From Paraglaciecola sp. T6c (GTDB lineage: Bacteria; Pseudomonadota; Gammaproteobacteria; Enterobacterales; Alteromonadaceae), in contig NC_008228.1 of the NCBI RefSeq assembly GCF_000014225.1, forward strand, positions 4,154,001 to 4,218,000: a DNA stretch of 64,000 nt. Reading direction: 5' to 3'. The notes below the pieces were generated by a model. It saw nothing but the letters and a program-made list of their open reading frames with translations, was not told the origin of the DNA and did not search any database. The first letter of the stretch is position 1. Each line of letters starts with the position of its first letter. Below are positions 62,574 to 64,000 of the stretch, piece by piece. The position numbers were made by a program, and so were the translations under genes.

Positions 62574-63473
62574 CTAGTTGCGATATACAAAGGGTAATGG
62601 GTCTTGTGGTTGCCCTTGTTTTATAACTTCATAATGTACATGAGCACCGGTTGAACGACCAGTATTACCCATCAAGGCGATTGATTGACCTTTGGTCACT
62701 ACGTCACCCATCTTTACCTTTACGGACTTATTGTGCCCGTATCGTGTGACCAAGCCATTACCATGGTCAATTTCTACTAATTCACCGTAACCATATCGCG
62801 TTGCCGCCCACGTTACTATGCCTGCGCCAGTGGCTAATACGGGCTCCCCTTCTGCACCGGCGAAATCTAACCCTTTGTGCATGGTGGGTTTACCGGAAAA
62901 TGGGTCGGTTCTGATACCGTAATACGATGATAGCCAACCAGCCTCAATTGGGCGGCCCGCCAATGCGCTTTCTTCGGTTATATGGTGACTCATGAAGATA
63001 GATTCAAGCGCACCCAATTGCTTCTCTTTATCTGCTAACTCATCAAGCATGATTTCGATACGGGAAACCATATTGTATTGGCTCACGTCAACTGGCGTAT
63101 CAGGCAATACTTGCGCTTCTTCGCCACTCACTGAAAAACTAAATTCATCAGGGTTTAATTGAGCCTGCTCTACTAGCCTTGCGCCTAATGCATTCACTTT
63201 AACTAAGCGGCTTTCTGCTTCAGCTAATTTTTGCAGCACCGCTGCTAAACGTTGCTCAGTGGTGGTTTTAAGGTCGTCTAGCTGGGTCTGTTGCTGTTGT
63301 AAACCAGATTGCGCTAACGACAACCGAGCCAAGTTTTCATTGGGTAAATCTGTAGAGCGACTGGAAATAAGAAATAAACCGCATATGACAATAAAGCACG
63401 GCAATATCTGGCGCTTAGTAGGCCGATAAATAAAACGTGATTTTTTACTGCGATACAGTAGTGTCAGACTCAT
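62574..63473 (-). CDS. M23 (LytM-type) peptidase, membrane-anchored
   Basis: About 299 residues from the ATG at 63473. An in-frame TTG 18 bases upstream is possible. A basic N-terminus precedes one transmembrane helix (LPCFIVICGLFLISS, about residues 25-40), then a coiled coil (about 50-110) and a C-terminal M23 domain with the zinc ligands in MHKGLDFAG and GAHVHYEV. It is a periplasmic peptidoglycan endopeptidase or an amidase-activating protein. It lies between lpxC and secA, where enterobacteria carry secM. Confidence 0.9.
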   Translation of the reverse strand: MSLTLLYRSKKSRFIYRPTKRQILPCFIVICGLFLISSRSTDLPNENLARLSLAQSGLQQQQTQLDDLKTTTEQRLAAVLQKLAEAESRLVKVNALGARLVEQAQLNPDEFSFSVSGEEAQVLPDTPVDVSQYNMVSRIEIMLDELADKEKQLGALESIFMSHHITEESALAGRPIEAGWLSSYYGIRTDPFSGKPTMHKGLDFAGAEGEPVLATGAGIVTWAATRYGYGELVEIDHGNGLVTRYGHNKSVKVKMGDVVTKGQSIALMGNTGRSTGAHVHYEVIKQGQPQDPLPFVYRN

Positions 63474-63571
63474 TATTGAACGATTTCCCAAAAGTTTGGA
63501 TGCTTTACATCTCTTGTGAGATGCAGTTTAACAAAGGGTTCTTGATATACAAAATCAATTCGTCTTAAACA

Positions 63572-63597
63572 AAAAATGCCGCTTAAAGCGGCATTTT
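63572..63597 (-). terminator. Intrinsic terminator after lpxC
   Basis: A perfect 10-bp stem AAAATGCCGC / GCGGCATTTT with the loop TTAAA lies just after the lpxC stop. The minus-strand tail is TTTT rich. Confidence 0.85.
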
Positions 63598-63611
63598 AGT
63601 CGTAATTCAAT

Positions 63612-64000
63612 TTAGTTCGCTAAAATAGGTGATGCGAATCTAATAGGTAGCTCTTCGCTGTTGTCATAGCTGACAAATTCCCAACAAGCTTGGTTCTGCA
63701 GCAACGCATTAAGCAATTTGTTATTCAATCCGTGACCGGTTTTATAGGCAACTAACTCACCGATAATACTGTGGCCACCTAAATATAAATCACCAATGGC
63801 ATCTAGAATTTTATGCTTTAGGAACTCATCGCTATAACGCAACCCTTCAGGGTTAAGCACACGGTATTCGTCTAAAGCCACGGCGTTCGCCATGCTGCCA
63901 CCAAGCGCAAGGTTGTTGGCGTTCATGTATTCTAGATCTTTCATAAAACCAAACGTTCGAGCACGGCTCACTTCATCAACATAGGAAGATGAATCAAAGT
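63612..64000 (-). CDS. lpxC: UDP-3-O-acyl-N-acetylglucosamine deacetylase LpxC, C-terminal part
   Basis: The reading frame runs off the right edge of the window, so only about the last 129 residues are seen. The sequence [25 protein letters not shown], the metal-ligand region [17 protein letters not shown] and the closing [18 protein letters not shown] are diagnostic of LpxC. This zinc enzyme commits UDP-acyl-GlcNAc to lipid A synthesis. The M23 and secA genes follow on the same strand after a terminator. Confidence 0.95.
   Translation of the reverse strand, partial: FDSSSYVDEVSRARTFGFMKDLEYMNANNLALGGSMANAVALDEYRVLNPEGLRYSDEFLKHKILDAIGDLYLGGHSIIGELVAYKTGHGLNNKLLNALLQNQACWEFVSYDNSEELPIRFASPILAN

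Noticed and set aside
1-64000. CRISPR arrays, insertion sequences, prophage or integron parts
   Set aside because: The direct repeats found are 14-21 bp tandem units without spacers or are tRNA relics. No transposase, integrase or Cas-like protein is encoded.

Overview
The window looks like chromosomal DNA of a marine gammaproteobacterium of the Alteromonadales (Alteromonas/Glaciecola/Paraglaciecola type). This is inferred from the mix of two large TonB-dependent receptors, several chemoreceptors, the lpxC - M23 peptidase - secA - mutT order, the ygfB - pepP - ubiI block and a recognisable 6S RNA. I see no phage, insertion sequence, integron or CRISPR array. Coding density is high and most genes are intact.

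Layout. 1-3564: envelope and stress genes (YqjE-like, YqjD/ElaB-like, DUF502) and a transmembrane chemoreceptor whose 3' end runs into an 18-bp tandem array. 3733-9303: a probable hydantoin/nucleobase-type uptake and catabolic locus (Lrp/AsnC regulator, TonB receptor, NCS1 permease, DUF917 enzyme) with two nearly identical palindromes, one before the receptor and one before the DUF917 gene. 9410-14374: RsuA, a TPR-sulfotransferase and a second TonB receptor. 14942-19665: a nitric-oxide defence module (flavohaemoglobin Hmp, NnrS, a small membrane protein, divergent NorR) with three NorR-type sites and a sigma-54 promoter between the divergent genes. 19723-22312: a secreted metallo-beta-lactamase-fold hydrolase and a soluble two-PAS chemoreceptor. 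22354-25454: a formate/nitrite-type channel, a fused PP2C phosphatase/Ser-Thr kinase and cyanase, preceded by a strong terminator hairpin in the leader. 25755-26407: two tandem-repeat arrays, two decayed tRNA-Gly relics and two intact tRNA-Gly(GCC) genes.

26581-32809: orn, rsgA, psd, a DMT permease, a glycerophosphodiesterase, a MerC-like protein behind a Zur-type box, and a methyltransferase. 33050-48292: ten genes on one strand: two exported peptidases (M24, DUF885), a TldD/TldE pair in which only TldD carries a Tat-type signal, a Tat-type DUF4159 protein, and a tightly coupled MoxR - DUF58 - BatA-like - DUF4175 - GATase-like membrane operon. I regard this as the best candidate for a poorly described system: a periplasm-facing protease and AAA+/metal-handling apparatus.

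48361-57933: MarC, a GNAT acetyltransferase, YbaK, UbiI, PepP, YgfB, 6S RNA, an unknown gene, and a ribonucleoside salvage set (ribokinase, nucleoside hydrolase, with 5-FCL and RpiA downstream). 58070-64000: an orphan membrane sensor with no output domain, MutT, SecA, an M23 peptidase and the C-terminal part of LpxC, which runs off the window.

A recurring oddity is the presence of short (14-21 bp) tandem arrays. Three of them contain the stop codon of the gene they follow.
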